Origin: Micromonospora wenchangensis | GTDB taxonomy: Bacteria; Actinomycetota; Actinomycetes; Mycobacteriales; Micromonosporaceae | DNA: 58,909 nucleotides | Assembly: GCF_002210435.1 (NCBI RefSeq) | Contig: NZ_MZMV01000045.1 | Span: forward strand, 1-58,909 | Direction: 5' to 3' | In this document: positions 7,136 through 15,750 of the stretch, piece by piece | Numbering within the stretch: the first letter of the stretch is position 1 | Layout of the letters: each line of letters opens with the position of its first letter | Program-made: the position numbers and the translations under genes | Notes under the pieces: model-generated | Database searches by the model: none | What the model saw: the letters and a program-made list of their open reading frames with translations, nothing else | Told to the model about the DNA's origin: nothing

Positions 7136-8767
7136 ATGTCCACGACAGAGTCGACGCGAACCTCCGGGCCCGCGATCCAGATCCGGGGCCTGACCAGGTC
7201 CTTCCGCGAACTTCCGGTGCTGCGCGGGGTGGACCTCGACGTGGCCCCGGGCAGCATCCTCGCCCTGCTCGGCGCCAACGGAGCGGGGAAGACCACCCTG
7301 GTACGCATCCTCGCCACCCTGCTCCGGCCGGACGGCGGAACGGCCCACGTGCACGGCTTCGACGTCACCACCCAGGGCGCGCGGGTACGCGAGTCAGTCA
7401 GCCTCACCGGCCAGTTCGCCGCCGTCGACGAGATCCTCACCGGCCGGGAGAACCTGGTGCTGGTCGCCCGGCTGCGCCACCTGCCCGACCCCGGCCGGGT
7501 CGCGGACGACCTGCTCGGCCGGTTCGCGCTCACCGACGCGGGCGGCCGGCGGGTGGGCACCTACTCCGGCGGGATGCGCCGCCGCCTCGACATCGCGATG
7601 AGCCTCATCGGCGACCCACCGGTGATCTTCCTCGACGAACCCACCACCGGGCTCGACCCGCAGGCGCGCATCGAGGTGTGGCAGGCCGTCCGGGAACTCG
7701 CCCGCCGGGGCACCACGGTGCTGCTCACCACCCAGTACCTCGACGAGGCCGAACAGCTCGCCGACCGGATCGCCGTGCTGCACCACGGGCGGATCATCGC
7801 CGACGGCACCCTGGCCCAGCTCAAGCAGCTCCTTCCGCCCGCCACTGTCGAATACGTCGAGAAGCAGCCCACCCTGGAGGACGTGTTCCTCGCCATCGTC
7901 GGCGACGACGGCCCCACCGCCGACCCCGACCGCACCCGGACCCCGTCCGCCCCGCCGGTACGAACCACTGAGGACCCCGATGACCAGACACTTCCTGGCG
8001 GACACCGCCGCCCTGCTCGGGCGCTCGCTGCGGCACATCAGCCGCAGCCCGGACACCGTCATCACCACCACGATCATGCCGATCGCGTTCCTGCTGCTGT
8101 TCGTCTACGTGTTCGGCGGCGCGATCCGGACCGGGTCCGACCGGTACGTGAACTACCTGCTGCCCGGCATCCTGCTGATCACCGTCGTCTCCGGCATCTC
8201 CTACACCGCGTACCGGCTCTTCCTGGACCTCAAGGGCGGCATCTTCGAGCGGTTCCGGTCCATGCCGATCGCCCGCTCGGCCGTGCTCTGGGCGCACGTG
8301 CTGACCTCGCTGGTAGCCAACCTGATCTCGCTCGTGGTGGTGGTGCTGGTCGCCCTCGCCATGGGCTTCCGCTCCGGGGCCGGCCCGCTGGCCTGGCTGG
8401 CGGTCACCGGCATCCTGCTGCTGTTCATCCTGGCGCTGACCTGGCTCGCGGTCATCCCGGGCCTGACCGCCACCTCCGTGGACGGCGCGAGCGCGTTCTC
8501 CTACCCGCTCATCCTGCTGCCGTTCGTCAGCTCGGCCTTCGTGCCCACCGACACCATGCCCGGCCCGGTGCGGGCCTTCGCCGAGCACCAGCCGGTGACC
8601 TCCATCGTGAACGCCCTGCGTGGCCTGCTCGGCGGGCAGCCGGTCGGCGACGAGGTGTGGACCGCGCTCGCCTGGTGCGCCGGCCTCCTCGTCGTCGCGT
8701 ACGGCGGCGCGATGGTCGTGCACCGCCGTCGGGTCGGTTGACGGTGCTCCCGGGTCGGGCAGGCTGA
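7136..8767 (+). CDS. DrrA-family ABC exporter ATP-binding protein; stop codon apparently lost
   Basis: ATPase subunit of a drug/lipid-type ABC-2 exporter. Within the first 280 residues are Walker A (GANGAGKTT), the Q-loop (LTGQ), the signature YSGGMRRRLDIA, Walker B (VIFLDEPTTGLD), the H-loop region TTQYLDEAEQLAD and the DrrA-type tail TLEDVFLAIVG. Recognisable coding ends near 7981, where the permease gene begins. The frame nevertheless stays open to 8767, reading the permease gene out of frame as an Arg/His/Pro-rich tail of about 260 residues. One extra C in the C-run 7975-7978 would give ...EDPR-stop with an ATGA overlap to the permease, so a one-base deletion or sequencing error is likely. 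Functional extent is probably 7136-7983. Confidence 0.85.
   Translation: MSTTESTRTSGPAIQIRGLTRSFRELPVLRGVDLDVAPGSILALLGANGAGKTTLVRILATLLRPDGGTAHVHGFDVTTQGARVRESVSLTGQFAAVDEILTGRENLVLVARLRHLPDPGRVADDLLGRFALTDAGGRRVGTYSGGMRRRLDIAMSLIGDPPVIFLDEPTTGLDPQARIEVWQAVRELARRGTTVLLTTQYLDEAEQLADRIAVLHHGRIIADGTLAQLKQLLPPATVEYVEKQPTLEDVFLAIVGDDGPTADPDRTRTPSAPPVRTTEDPDDQTLPGGHRRPARALAAAHQPQPGHRHHHHDHADRVPAAVRLRVRRRDPDRVRPVRELPAARHPADHRRLRHLLHRVPALPGPQGRHLRAVPVHADRPLGRALGARADLAGSQPDLARGGGAGRPRHGLPLRGRPAGLAGGHRHPAAVHPGADLARGHPGPDRHLRGRRERVLLPAHPAAVRQLGLRAHRHHARPGAGLRRAPAGDLHRERPAWPARRAAGRRRGVDRARLVRRPPRRRVRRRDGRAPPSGRLTVLPGRAG
7980..8741 (+). CDS. DrrB-type ABC-2 exporter permease
   Basis: Membrane subunit, 253 residues with about six hydrophobic segments (for example TTTIMPIAFLLLFVYVFGG and LISLVVVVLVALAMGF). 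The ABC-2 signature region LDLKGGIFERFRSMPIARS lies between TM2 and TM3, and the late SAFVPTDTMPGPVRAFAEHQPVT motif is typical of DrrB proteins. It pairs with the ATPase encoded immediately upstream. Such pairs usually export hydrophobic drugs or lipids; the substrate here cannot be read from sequence. Confidence 0.9.
   Translation: MTRHFLADTAALLGRSLRHISRSPDTVITTTIMPIAFLLLFVYVFGGAIRTGSDRYVNYLLPGILLITVVSGISYTAYRLFLDLKGGIFERFRSMPIARSAVLWAHVLTSLVANLISLVVVVLVALAMGFRSGAGPLAWLAVTGILLLFILALTWLAVIPGLTATSVDGASAFSYPLILLPFVSSAFVPTDTMPGPVRAFAEHQPVTSIVNALRGLLGGQPVGDEVWTALAWCAGLLVVAYGGAMVVHRRRVG
8738..8765 (+). promoter_or_regulatory. Possible internal promoter for merR
   Basis: TTGACG (8738-8743) and CAGGCT (8760-8765), spacer 16, followed by six bases and the ATG of the MerR gene. 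It may allow leaderless expression of the regulator independently of the exporter genes. Confidence 0.35.
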
Positions 8768-8771
8768 GGCC

Positions 8772-9542
8772 ATGTTGACGATCGGACGGCTGGCGTCGTA
8801 CGCCGGGGTGACCATCCGGGCCGTGCGGCACTACCACCAGATCGGGCTGCTGCCGGAACCGGAACGCGACGCCTCCGGCTACCGCACGTACGACGCCGCG
8901 GCGGTGGTGCGGCTGGTCCGCATCCGCACCCTCGCCGAGGCCGGTGTGCCGCTGGCCCGGGTCCGCGAACTGCTCGACGCCGACGCGGAGACGTTCGCCG
9001 CCGCGACCACCGGGATCGACCGCCAGTTGCGGAGCCAGATCCGCACGCTCCAGGAACACCGGCGGCGGATCGCCCGGCTCGGCGACGGTGACACCCTCGC
9101 CGTCCCGGCCGAGGTGGTCGACTACCTGGACCGGCTCCGCGCCGCCGGGGTGCCGCCGATAGCCGTGCAGGCCGAACGCGACGGGTGGATCCTGATGGCG
9201 GCCCGGTGGCCGGACGCCATCCCCGGGATGATGGCCGACAAGGTGGCCCAGCTCGACAATCCCCGGGTCGTCCAGCTCTACCGGTTGATCGGTCGGGTCG
9301 CGCAGGACTGGCAGGACGAGGAGCTGCTGCGGGAGACGGCCGACCTGATGGCCGAGTTGTTCGCCCAGGCGGAGGCCGACGGGGAGCTGGCGATGCAGGA
9401 GGAGGTCACCCCCGACCCGGCGTTCGTCAGGTTGATGGACGCGTTCGCCGACGCCGCCCATCCCGTCGTCAGGCGGCTGCGCGGGCTCGTCGCCGACCGG
9501 GGCTGGACCGGCTGGACCGTCGTCGAGAAACGCCGTCCCTGA
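8772..9542 (+). CDS. MerR family transcriptional regulator
   Basis: A 256-residue regulator. The N-terminal MerR winged helix (MLTIGRLASYAGVTIRAVRHYHQIGLLPEPERDxSGYRTY pattern) is followed by the dimerisation coiled coil (SQIRTLQEHRRRIARL) and a C-terminal domain of about 150 residues resembling drug/ligand-sensing TipAS-like regions. Directly downstream of the exporter genes (30 bp), it probably controls them through the long-spacer promoter at 7098-7129 and responds to the exported compound. Confidence 0.9.
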   Translation: MLTIGRLASYAGVTIRAVRHYHQIGLLPEPERDASGYRTYDAAAVVRLVRIRTLAEAGVPLARVRELLDADAETFAAATTGIDRQLRSQIRTLQEHRRRIARLGDGDTLAVPAEVVDYLDRLRAAGVPPIAVQAERDGWILMAARWPDAIPGMMADKVAQLDNPRVVQLYRLIGRVAQDWQDEELLRETADLMAELFAQAEADGELAMQEEVTPDPAFVRLMDAFADAAHPVVRRLRGLVADRGWTGWTVVEKRRP

Positions 9543-9602
9543 GCCGTCCCGCCGGGCCGTGGCGCACCCGCCGGCCCGCCGTCCCCCCGCCGGGGGCGGC
9601 GG

Positions 9603-11807
9603 TCAGCCCTTCTCCAGGTACTCCGCGCGTTCCTCGTCGACCAGGGCAGCCACCGAGGCGGCCAGGGCGGGGTGCCGGGCCAGCTCCGGGTCCTGGTCGA
9701 CCAGGACGACGGCCTCGGCCCGCGCGTCGCGGATCAGGTCGGCGTCGCGCAGCAGGGAGAGCAGCCGCAGGTGCGAGCGGCGGCCGGACTGGGTCGCCCC
9801 CAGCACGTCACCCTCCCGGCGCTGCTCCAGATCCAGCTCGGCCAGCTTGAACCCGTCGGTGGTGGAGGCGACCGCGTCCAGCCGCTCCCGCGCCGACGAG
9901 CCCTCGGCCGCCTCGCTGACCAGCAGGCAGAGCCCCGGAGCCGAACCCCGGCCGACCCGGCCCCGGAGCTGGTGCAGCTGCGAGACCCCGAACCGGTCGG
10001 CGTCCAGCACGATCATCACGGTGGCGTTGGGCACGTTCACGCCGACCTCGACCACCGTGGTGGCGACCAGCACGTCGAGGTCGCCGTCGGCGAAGGACCG
10101 CATCACCGCGTCCTTCTCGTCGGCGGGCAGCCGGCCGTGCAGGACGCCGATCCGCAGCCCGTGCAGCGGCCCCTCGGCCAGCAGCGGGGCCACCTCGGTC
10201 ACCGCCAGCGGCGGACGTCGCCCGTTGTCGTCTTCGCGGGGCGGCTCCTCCTCGCCCACCGGCCCCTCACCGATGCGCGGGCACACCACGTACGCCTGGT
10301 GGCCGGCGGTGACCTCCTCGCGCACCCGCCGCCACGCCCGGTCCAGGAAGGCCGGCTTCTCGGCCGCCGGCACCACGTGCGAGGCGATCGGGGACCGGCC
10401 CTGCGGCAACTGGGACAGGGTGGAGGTCTCCAGGTCGCCGTAGACGGTCATCGCCACCGTGCGCGGGATCGGGGTGGCCGTCATCACCAGCACGTGCGGC
10501 GGCTGGTCGGCCTTGGAGCGCAGCGCGTCGCGCTGCTCCACACCGAACCGGTGCTGCTCGTCGACCACCACCAGACCCAGGTCGGCGAAGTCGACGCCCT
10601 CGTAGAGCAGGGCGTGGGTGCCGAGCACGATGCCCGCCCGCCCCTGCGCGACCTCGGCCAGGGCCCGCCGCCGGGCCGCCGCGCCCAACGAGCCGGTGAC
10701 CAGCTCCACCCGGGTCGCGTCGTCGGCCGCGCCCAGCTCGCCGGCCTGGGCCAGCGGGCCGAGCAGGTCGAGCATGCCCCGGTGGTGCTGGGCGGCGAGC
10801 ACCTCGGTCGGGGCCAGCAGCGCCGCCTGGCCGCCCGCGTCGACCACCTGGAGCATCGCCCGCAACGCCACCACCGTCTTGCCGGAACCGACCTCGCCCT
10901 GCAACAGCCGGTGCATCGGATGCGGGGTGGCCAGGTCGGCGGCGATCTCGACACCGACGTCCCGCTGCCCGGGGGTCAGCTCGTAGGGCAGCCGGGCGTC
11001 GAACGCGTCGAGCAGGCCACCCGCCTTCGCCGGGCGCGGCTTCGCCGGCCAGGACGCCGCCCGCAGCTTGCGCTGCACCAGGGTCAGCTGCACGGCGAAC
11101 GCCTCGTCCCACTTGAGCCGGCGACGGGCCCGGTAGAGCTCCTCCTTGCTGGACGGCCGGTGGATCTCACGCAGCGCGGTACCGATGCCGACCAGCTTCC
11201 GATCGGCCCGCAGCGACGCCGGCAGCGGATCGTCAGGCGGGGTGACCGTGTCCAGCACCACCCGGACGCACCGGGCGATCACCCAGGTCGGCACGGCGGC
11301 GGCGGCCGGATAGACCGGGATCAGCGCCCCGGCGAACTCCTCGACCTCCTCCGAGGCCGCCGCCTCGCCCTCGCCGCCCTCGCCGAGCAGCACGTACTCG
11401 GGGCCGTTGAGCTGCCGCCTGCCCCGGAACTCGGTGACCTTGCCGGCGAACAACCCCCACCGGCCGGGGCGCAGCTCGCGTTCCCGCCACGCCTGGTTGC
11501 CGAAGAACGTCAACGTCAGCGTCCCGCCCGAGTTGTCGCCGACGGTCACCTCCAGCAGGTTGCCCCGGCGCTGCCGCATCGGGCGCACCGCCGTGCGCTG
11601 CACCTGGGCCAGCACGGTGACCTGCTCACCGACGTCCAGCGAACGGATGTCGGTGTGCTCGCCGCGCTCGTCGTAGCGGCGCGGGAAGTGGTACATCAGG
11701 TCACCGGCGGTGTGCAGGTCGAGATGGCCGGCGAGCGCCTTGGCGGTGCGCTCCCCGACCAGCTTCGTCAGCGCGGTGTCCACCGTGGCCGGTTCGGACG
11801 TCGTCAT
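9603..11807 (-). CDS. recG: ATP-dependent DNA helicase RecG
   Basis: Helicase that remodels stalled replication forks and branched DNA. The 734-residue protein has an N-terminal wedge/OB region (YHFPRRYDERGE; GEQVTVLAQVQ), helicase motif I GEVGSGKT, motif II VDEQHRFG (DEQH), motif III MTATPIPRT, and the C-terminal helicase half including TTVVEVGVNVPNATVMIV and QLHQLRGRVGRG. The ATG at 11805-11807 overlaps the upstream stop by 4 bp (ATGA). The much longer open frame extending to 13385 is antisense-type shadow beyond this start. Confidence 0.96.
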   Translation of the reverse strand: MTTSEPATVDTALTKLVGERTAKALAGHLDLHTAGDLMYHFPRRYDERGEHTDIRSLDVGEQVTVLAQVQRTAVRPMRQRRGNLLEVTVGDNSGGTLTLTFFGNQAWRERELRPGRWGLFAGKVTEFRGRRQLNGPEYVLLGEGGEGEAAASEEVEEFAGALIPVYPAAAAVPTWVIARCVRVVLDTVTPPDDPLPASLRADRKLVGIGTALREIHRPSSKEELYRARRRLKWDEAFAVQLTLVQRKLRAASWPAKPRPAKAGGLLDAFDARLPYELTPGQRDVGVEIAADLATPHPMHRLLQGEVGSGKTVVALRAMLQVVDAGGQAALLAPTEVLAAQHHRGMLDLLGPLAQAGELGAADDATRVELVTGSLGAAARRRALAEVAQGRAGIVLGTHALLYEGVDFADLGLVVVDEQHRFGVEQRDALRSKADQPPHVLVMTATPIPRTVAMTVYGDLETSTLSQLPQGRSPIASHVVPAAEKPAFLDRAWRRVREEVTAGHQAYVVCPRIGEGPVGEEEPPREDDNGRRPPLAVTEVAPLLAEGPLHGLRIGVLHGRLPADEKDAVMRSFADGDLDVLVATTVVEVGVNVPNATVMIVLDADRFGVSQLHQLRGRVGRGSAPGLCLLVSEAAEGSSARERLDAVASTTDGFKLAELDLEQRREGDVLGATQSGRRSHLRLLSLLRDADLIRDARAEAVVLVDQDPELARHPALAASVAALVDEERAEYLEKG

Positions 11808-13423
11808 TCGACCCCCACCAGGAGCGGATAGTGCGGTTGCCCGCCCGGGTACGCCTGCACCTCGACGAAGGGCCAGCGCCGGGCCACGTGCTCGCGGACC
11901 GCCTCGGCGAGCCCGGCCGGGGCGTCCGCGCCGGTGAGCAGGGTGACCAGCTCGCCGCCGCCGCCGAGCATCCGGTCGACCACGGCGGCGCAGGTGTCGA
12001 CCAGGTCGCTGCCGATCAGGTGCACCTCCCCCTCGACCAGGGCCAGCACGTCGCCGGGCCGGCACGGGCCGGCGACGGTCAGCGCCTCCCGGCTGGCGTG
12101 GCACACCTCGGCGTACCGGCAGGCCCCGGCCGCCTCGGCCATCGCGATGACGTCGTCGGCGAACCGGCGCTGCGGGTCGCGGACGGCGAGCGCGGCCAGC
12201 GCCTGCACCGGCGAGCGGGTCGGCACCACGCTGACCTTCACCCCGAGCCGGTGCGCCTCCCGAGCGGCGGCGCTCGCCACGGCCTGGGTGTTCGGGTCGT
12301 TGGGGAGGACCACCACCCGGGCGGCGGCGGTGGCCCGGATCGCGTCCAGCAGCTCGCCGGTGGACGGGTTGCCCGGCACCACCGTCGCCCCCTCCCCGCC
12401 GAGGAGTTCGGCGATGCCGACCCCGGTCGCGACCACCACGGCCGCCCGGCCCTCGGCGGTCGGTCCGGGGGCCGGCGGGGCCTGGTCGGCGAACCGGGTC
12501 ACCGAGATCCGGTACGGCCGGCCGGCGGCCACCCCCGCCTCGACGGCCGCCCCGACGTCGTTGACGTGGACGTGGACGTTCCAGGTGGTGGATTCGGCGG
12601 GTGAGCCGGCATCGCCGACCACCACCAGCGAGTCGCCCAGCGTGGCCAGTTCGGCGCGCAGCCGGGTCACCGCCTCGTGCGGGGCGTCGAGCAGGAACTG
12701 CACCTCGTAGGCGTACTCGGGGGAGCCGGTCTCCCGGACGGCGGTCAGCGGCGGGCGCACCGGACGGACCACCGGTGCCGGCCAGGCCGGGGCCTCCCCC
12801 GTGACCACCTCGACCAGCGCGTCGAGCAGCAGGCAGAGCCCCCGGCCGCCGGCGTCGACCACGCCGGCCCGGCCCAGCGCGGGCAACTGCCCGGGGGTAC
12901 GCGCCAACGCCCGGGCCGCCTCGCCGGCCGCGGCCCGGGCCACGGCGCACAGGTCGTCGCTGTCGGCCCGCTCGGCGGCGGTCGCGGCGGCGGCGACCAC
13001 GCTCAGCACGGTGCCCTCGACCGGCCGGGCCACCGCGGCGTAGGCGGCGGTGGTGGCGTCGCGCAGCGCGGCGGCCAGCGCCCGGCCGGCGACGGCGGGC
13101 ACGTCGCCGAGCGTGTCGGCGAGGCCGTGCAGGATCTGCGAGAGGATCACCCCGGAGTTGCCCCGCGCGCCGAGCAGCGCGCCCCGGGCCATCAGCCGCA
13201 GCGCCCGCCCGTGCGGGGTCGTGCCGTCCTCGGGCAGGGTGCCGAGCTCCATCGCCAGCGCCTGCTGGGCCGAGGTGAGGGTGAGCACGAGGTTGGTGCC
13301 GGTGTCCCCGTCGGGCACGGGATAGACGTTCAGCTCGTCGATCTCGCCCTGGTGCCGGCGCAGCGCGGCGAGACCGCTCGCGCACCAGCGGCCCACCGCG
13401 GCGGCGTCGAGGGTGTCCAGCAC
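11804..13423 (-). CDS. DAK2/DegV-type fatty acid kinase-like protein (FakA family)
   Basis: About 539 residues from the GTG at 13423. The N-terminal DAK2 (DhaL-like) domain carries the metal/ATP motifs NVYPVPDGDTGTNL and GARGNSGVILSQILHG. A central region (VQFLLDAP..., GDSLVVVGD, HVHVND) and a C-terminal domain (GEGATVVPGNPSTGELLDA; VVLPNDPNT) complete the FakA/YloV architecture. In Firmicutes FakA phosphorylates fatty acids bound by FakB. Its position before recG is conserved widely. The open frame extends to 13624, but the extra residues are Pro/Arg-rich; GTGs at 13453 and 13423 are the likeliest starts, and neither has a good ribosome-binding site. Confidence 0.85.
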   Translation of the reverse strand: MLDTLDAAAVGRWCASGLAALRRHQGEIDELNVYPVPDGDTGTNLVLTLTSAQQALAMELGTLPEDGTTPHGRALRLMARGALLGARGNSGVILSQILHGLADTLGDVPAVAGRALAAALRDATTAAYAAVARPVEGTVLSVVAAAATAAERADSDDLCAVARAAAGEAARALARTPGQLPALGRAGVVDAGGRGLCLLLDALVEVVTGEAPAWPAPVVRPVRPPLTAVRETGSPEYAYEVQFLLDAPHEAVTRLRAELATLGDSLVVVGDAGSPAESTTWNVHVHVNDVGAAVEAGVAAGRPYRISVTRFADQAPPAPGPTAEGRAAVVVATGVGIAELLGGEGATVVPGNPSTGELLDAIRATAAARVVVLPNDPNTQAVASAAAREAHRLGVKVSVVPTRSPVQALAALAVRDPQRRFADDVIAMAEAAGACRYAEVCHASREALTVAGPCRPGDVLALVEGEVHLIGSDLVDTCAAVVDRMLGGGGELVTLLTGADAPAGLAEAVREHVARRWPFVEVQAYPGGQPHYPLLVGVE

Positions 13424-13581
13424 GGCCAGAAGCCTACTGGCGGCGGCCGACACCCGCCGGGGCCGGCCGGCGCGTGTCCCCGTGCCTTCCGGCCCGGTCC
13501 CGGCCGGCGCACCCGGGCCGGGCCGGGACGGCCGCCGGGGGCCGGGACGGGCCGGTTGGTCCTGCCCGGGGGGCATCGGGT

Positions 13582-13595
13582 AACCTGGCCAGGTT
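13582..13595. promoter_or_regulatory. Perfect palindrome upstream of rpmB
   Basis: AACCTGGCCAGGTT is a perfect 14-bp palindrome 55 bp before the rpmB start. It overlaps a possible -10 (TAACCT, 13581-13586) whose -35 candidate TTGGTC (13556-13561) is 19 bp upstream. It could be an operator or an initiation-region hairpin. Confidence 0.35.
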
Positions 13596-13650
13596 GTCCG
13601 GGCAGCGCCTGCCGGCGACCTCATGAACGTATCAATCTCAGGAGTATCCC

Positions 13651-13842
13651 GTGGCTAGCGTGTGCGACGTCTGTGGCAAGGGGCCGGGCTTCGGCCACAA
13701 CGTGTCCCACTCGCACCGGCGGACCAACCGCCGCTGGAACCCGAACATCCAGTCGGTGCGTACCCCGGCCGGTGGGGGCACCACCAAGAAGCTCCAGGTC
13801 TGCACCTCGTGCATCAAGGCCGGCAAGGTCACCCGCGCCTGA
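13651..13842 (+). CDS. rpmB: 50S ribosomal protein L28
   Basis: Ribosomal protein of 63 residues beginning MASVCDVCGKGPGFGHNVSHS, with the L28 motif RRTNRRWNPNIQ. Cys pairs CDVC and CTSC indicate the zinc-binding C+ type. The GTG start follows CAGGAG (13640-13645) with 5-nt spacing. It is divergent from the FakA-like/recG unit and ends in its own strong terminator. Confidence 0.97.
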   Translation: MASVCDVCGKGPGFGHNVSHSHRRTNRRWNPNIQSVRTPAGGGTTKKLQVCTSCIKAGKVTRA

Positions 13843-13874
13843 CCTGGCGACACCTCCACCGCCCCAGCTCCGAT

Positions 13875-13908
13875 CAGTACCGGCGGGCCTCCCGGCCCGC
13901 CGGTACTG
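13875..13908 (+). terminator. rpmB terminator hairpin
   Basis: Perfect 15-bp stem (13875-13889 with 13894-13908) and a 4-nt loop, 33 bp after the rpmB stop. Confidence 0.8.
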
Positions 13909-13953
13909 TCGTGTCCCCGGAACCCGGTGGCCGACCCGTACGGAGGACGACCG

Positions 13954-15207
13954 TTGGACCTCGACCTGGGCCGTGACGAGATGATCGTCGTGGGCGCCTC
14001 GCTCGGCATGCTGCACTGGTTCGCCGAGGAGCTACCGGCGGGCAGCGTGGTGCTCGTCGAGGAGCCGGAGATCATCGCCCGGCGGGACGTCACCGCCACG
14101 GCGGCCCGGCTGCCGGTGGTGTCCCGGGTGGTGCCCGCCCGCTACCAGACCGGCCTGGACGTCGAGGAGCTGCTCGCCCGGGAGCCGGGGCTCAGCACCG
14201 CCCGGCTGGTGATGCCCGGCCTGGAGTACGCGGTAGGCGCCACCGCCCGGCTCGCCGAACGGCTGGGCCTGCCCGGCGCCGGCCCGCAGGCCGCCGACGT
14301 GTTCTCCGACAAGCACCGGATGCGCCTGCTGGCCGACCGGGCCGGGCTGGCCAATCCGGCGTACGAGCTGGTCGACTCCCCGCAGCGGGCGGCGGCGTTC
14401 GCGGCCCGGTTCGGTGGCCGGTGCGTGCTGAAGCCGACCCGCCGCTCCGGCAGCCTCGGCGTGCAACTCGTCGACGCCGGTGACGACGTGGCGGCGGCCT
14501 GGTCGGCGACCGCCACCCCGGAGGCGCCGGTGGAGGCGGCCACCGACCTGCCCACCGAAGTGCTGGTCGAGCAGACCCTGGTCGGCCCGGAGTACAGCGT
14601 CGAACTGCTGGTCGCCGACGGCGAGGTGGGCTTCGCCAACGTCACCGACAAGCGGGTGCTGCCCGGTCGTCGTCCGGTGGAGACCGGGCACACGGTCCCC
14701 TCGGCGCTGCCGGCGGCCGGCCACGCGGAACTCGTCGCGGCGGCCACCCGGCTGGCGGCGGCGGCCGGCTTCCGCACCGGTGTGCTGCACAGCGAGTGGA
14801 TCGTCGCCGACGGGGTGCCGACGCTGGTGGAGTGCGCCGCCCGGCTGCCCGGCGACATGATCGCCGCGCTGGTCTCGGTGGCGTACGAGTGCGGGTTCAT
14901 CGACGCCTACCTGCGGACGCTGCGCGGCGAGCGGCCCCGGCTGCCGGCCCGGCCGTCCGGGGCGGCGGCGGTGGAGTTCCTGCTGCCGCCGCCGGGGACG
15001 CTGACCGCAGTCGACGGGCTGCGCGACGCCCGCCGGGTGCCCGGCGTGCTCGCCGTGCAGCTCGACGTGGCCGTCGGGGACCGGGTCGGCGAGGTCACCT
15101 CGTCGGTGCGCCGGGGTGGGCACGTGCTGGCCTGGGGCGCCGACCCGGCCGAGGCGGCGGCCACCGCCCGGGCCGGTGCCGACCGGCTCCGGTTCACCGT
15201 CGCCTGA
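13954..15207 (+). CDS. ATP-grasp domain enzyme
   Basis: About 417 residues of the carboxylate-amine ligase (ATP-grasp) superfamily. There is an N-terminal Rossmann-like domain (MIVVGASLGMLHWF), then the ATP-grasp core: FSDKHRMRLLADRAGLANPAY, CVLKPTRRSGSLGVQLV, EVLVEQTLVGPEYSVELLVADG, and the metal-binding HSEWIVADGVPTLVECAARLPGD. A C-terminal domain like that of L-amino-acid ligases follows. The TTG at 13954 is preceded by GGAGG at 13942-13946, while the upstream GTG at 13927 has no ribosome-binding site. Substrate unknown; peptide- or carbamoyl-type ligation is possible. No partner genes are adjacent. Confidence 0.8.
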   Translation: MDLDLGRDEMIVVGASLGMLHWFAEELPAGSVVLVEEPEIIARRDVTATAARLPVVSRVVPARYQTGLDVEELLAREPGLSTARLVMPGLEYAVGATARLAERLGLPGAGPQAADVFSDKHRMRLLADRAGLANPAYELVDSPQRAAAFAARFGGRCVLKPTRRSGSLGVQLVDAGDDVAAAWSATATPEAPVEAATDLPTEVLVEQTLVGPEYSVELLVADGEVGFANVTDKRVLPGRRPVETGHTVPSALPAAGHAELVAAATRLAAAAGFRTGVLHSEWIVADGVPTLVECAARLPGDMIAALVSVAYECGFIDAYLRTLRGERPRLPARPSGAAAVEFLLPPPGTLTAVDGLRDARRVPGVLAVQLDVAVGDRVGEVTSSVRRGGHVLAWGADPAEAAATARAGADRLRFTVA

Positions 15208-15266
15208 CCCCCGCCGACGGCCCGGTCCCGCCGCTGCGGGGGGGGACCGGCGGGCCGGACGACCGG

Positions 15267-15728
15267 TCAGAGCGTGCGGCCGAACGACAGGCAGCCGGGG
15301 GCGTCGGCGTAGTAGCCGAAGTTGGGGATCCGCTCGTACCCCGCCGAGGTGTAGAGGGCGACCGCCTCGGGCTGCCGGTCACCGCACTCCAGGATGATCC
15401 GCTTGCGTCCGTGCCGGCGGGCCGACTCCTCGATGGCGGCGAGCAGGGCGCGGGCCACCCCGCGCCCCCGCACGACCGGGGTGGTGTACATCCGTTTCAG
15501 CTCGGCGGCGTCCGCGCCGTGGCTGCGCCACCCCGCGCAGCCGACCGGCTCGCCGTCGAGATGGGCGACGAGGAAGTCGCCGTGCGGCGGGACGAACTCG
15601 GTGTGGTCGACGGGGGTCTCGTCGCCGCTGCCGCCGTACCGGACGCCCAGGTCGGCCATGGTCGCCCGGATGAGCGTCTGGGCCACCGGCGAGTCGAAGC
15701 CCAGCGGCCGGATCTCGATCTCACTCAC
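15267..15728 (-). CDS. GNAT family N-acetyltransferase
   Basis: A 153-residue protein beginning (GTG) MSEIEIRPLGFDS. The acetyl-CoA-binding motif A is KRMYTTPVVRGRGVARALLAAIE (RGRGVA as the pyrophosphate loop), followed by ILECGDRQPEAVALYTSAGYERIPNFGYY, the usual beta-strand/helix end of the fold. It is 22 bp downstream of thiL and probably cotranscribed. Substrate not predictable. Confidence 0.85.
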   Translation of the reverse strand: MSEIEIRPLGFDSPVAQTLIRATMADLGVRYGGSGDETPVDHTEFVPPHGDFLVAHLDGEPVGCAGWRSHGADAAELKRMYTTPVVRGRGVARALLAAIEESARRHGRKRIILECGDRQPEAVALYTSAGYERIPNFGYYADAPGCLSFGRTL

Positions 15729-15750
15729 GGGTGAAGGGTACGACCGCCCC

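Noticed and set aside
11808..13385. recG extended upstream as a 1260-residue protein
   Set aside because: The extra part is antisense-type Arg/Gly/Pro-rich sequence; recG has its proper MTTSEPATVD start overlapping the upstream stop.
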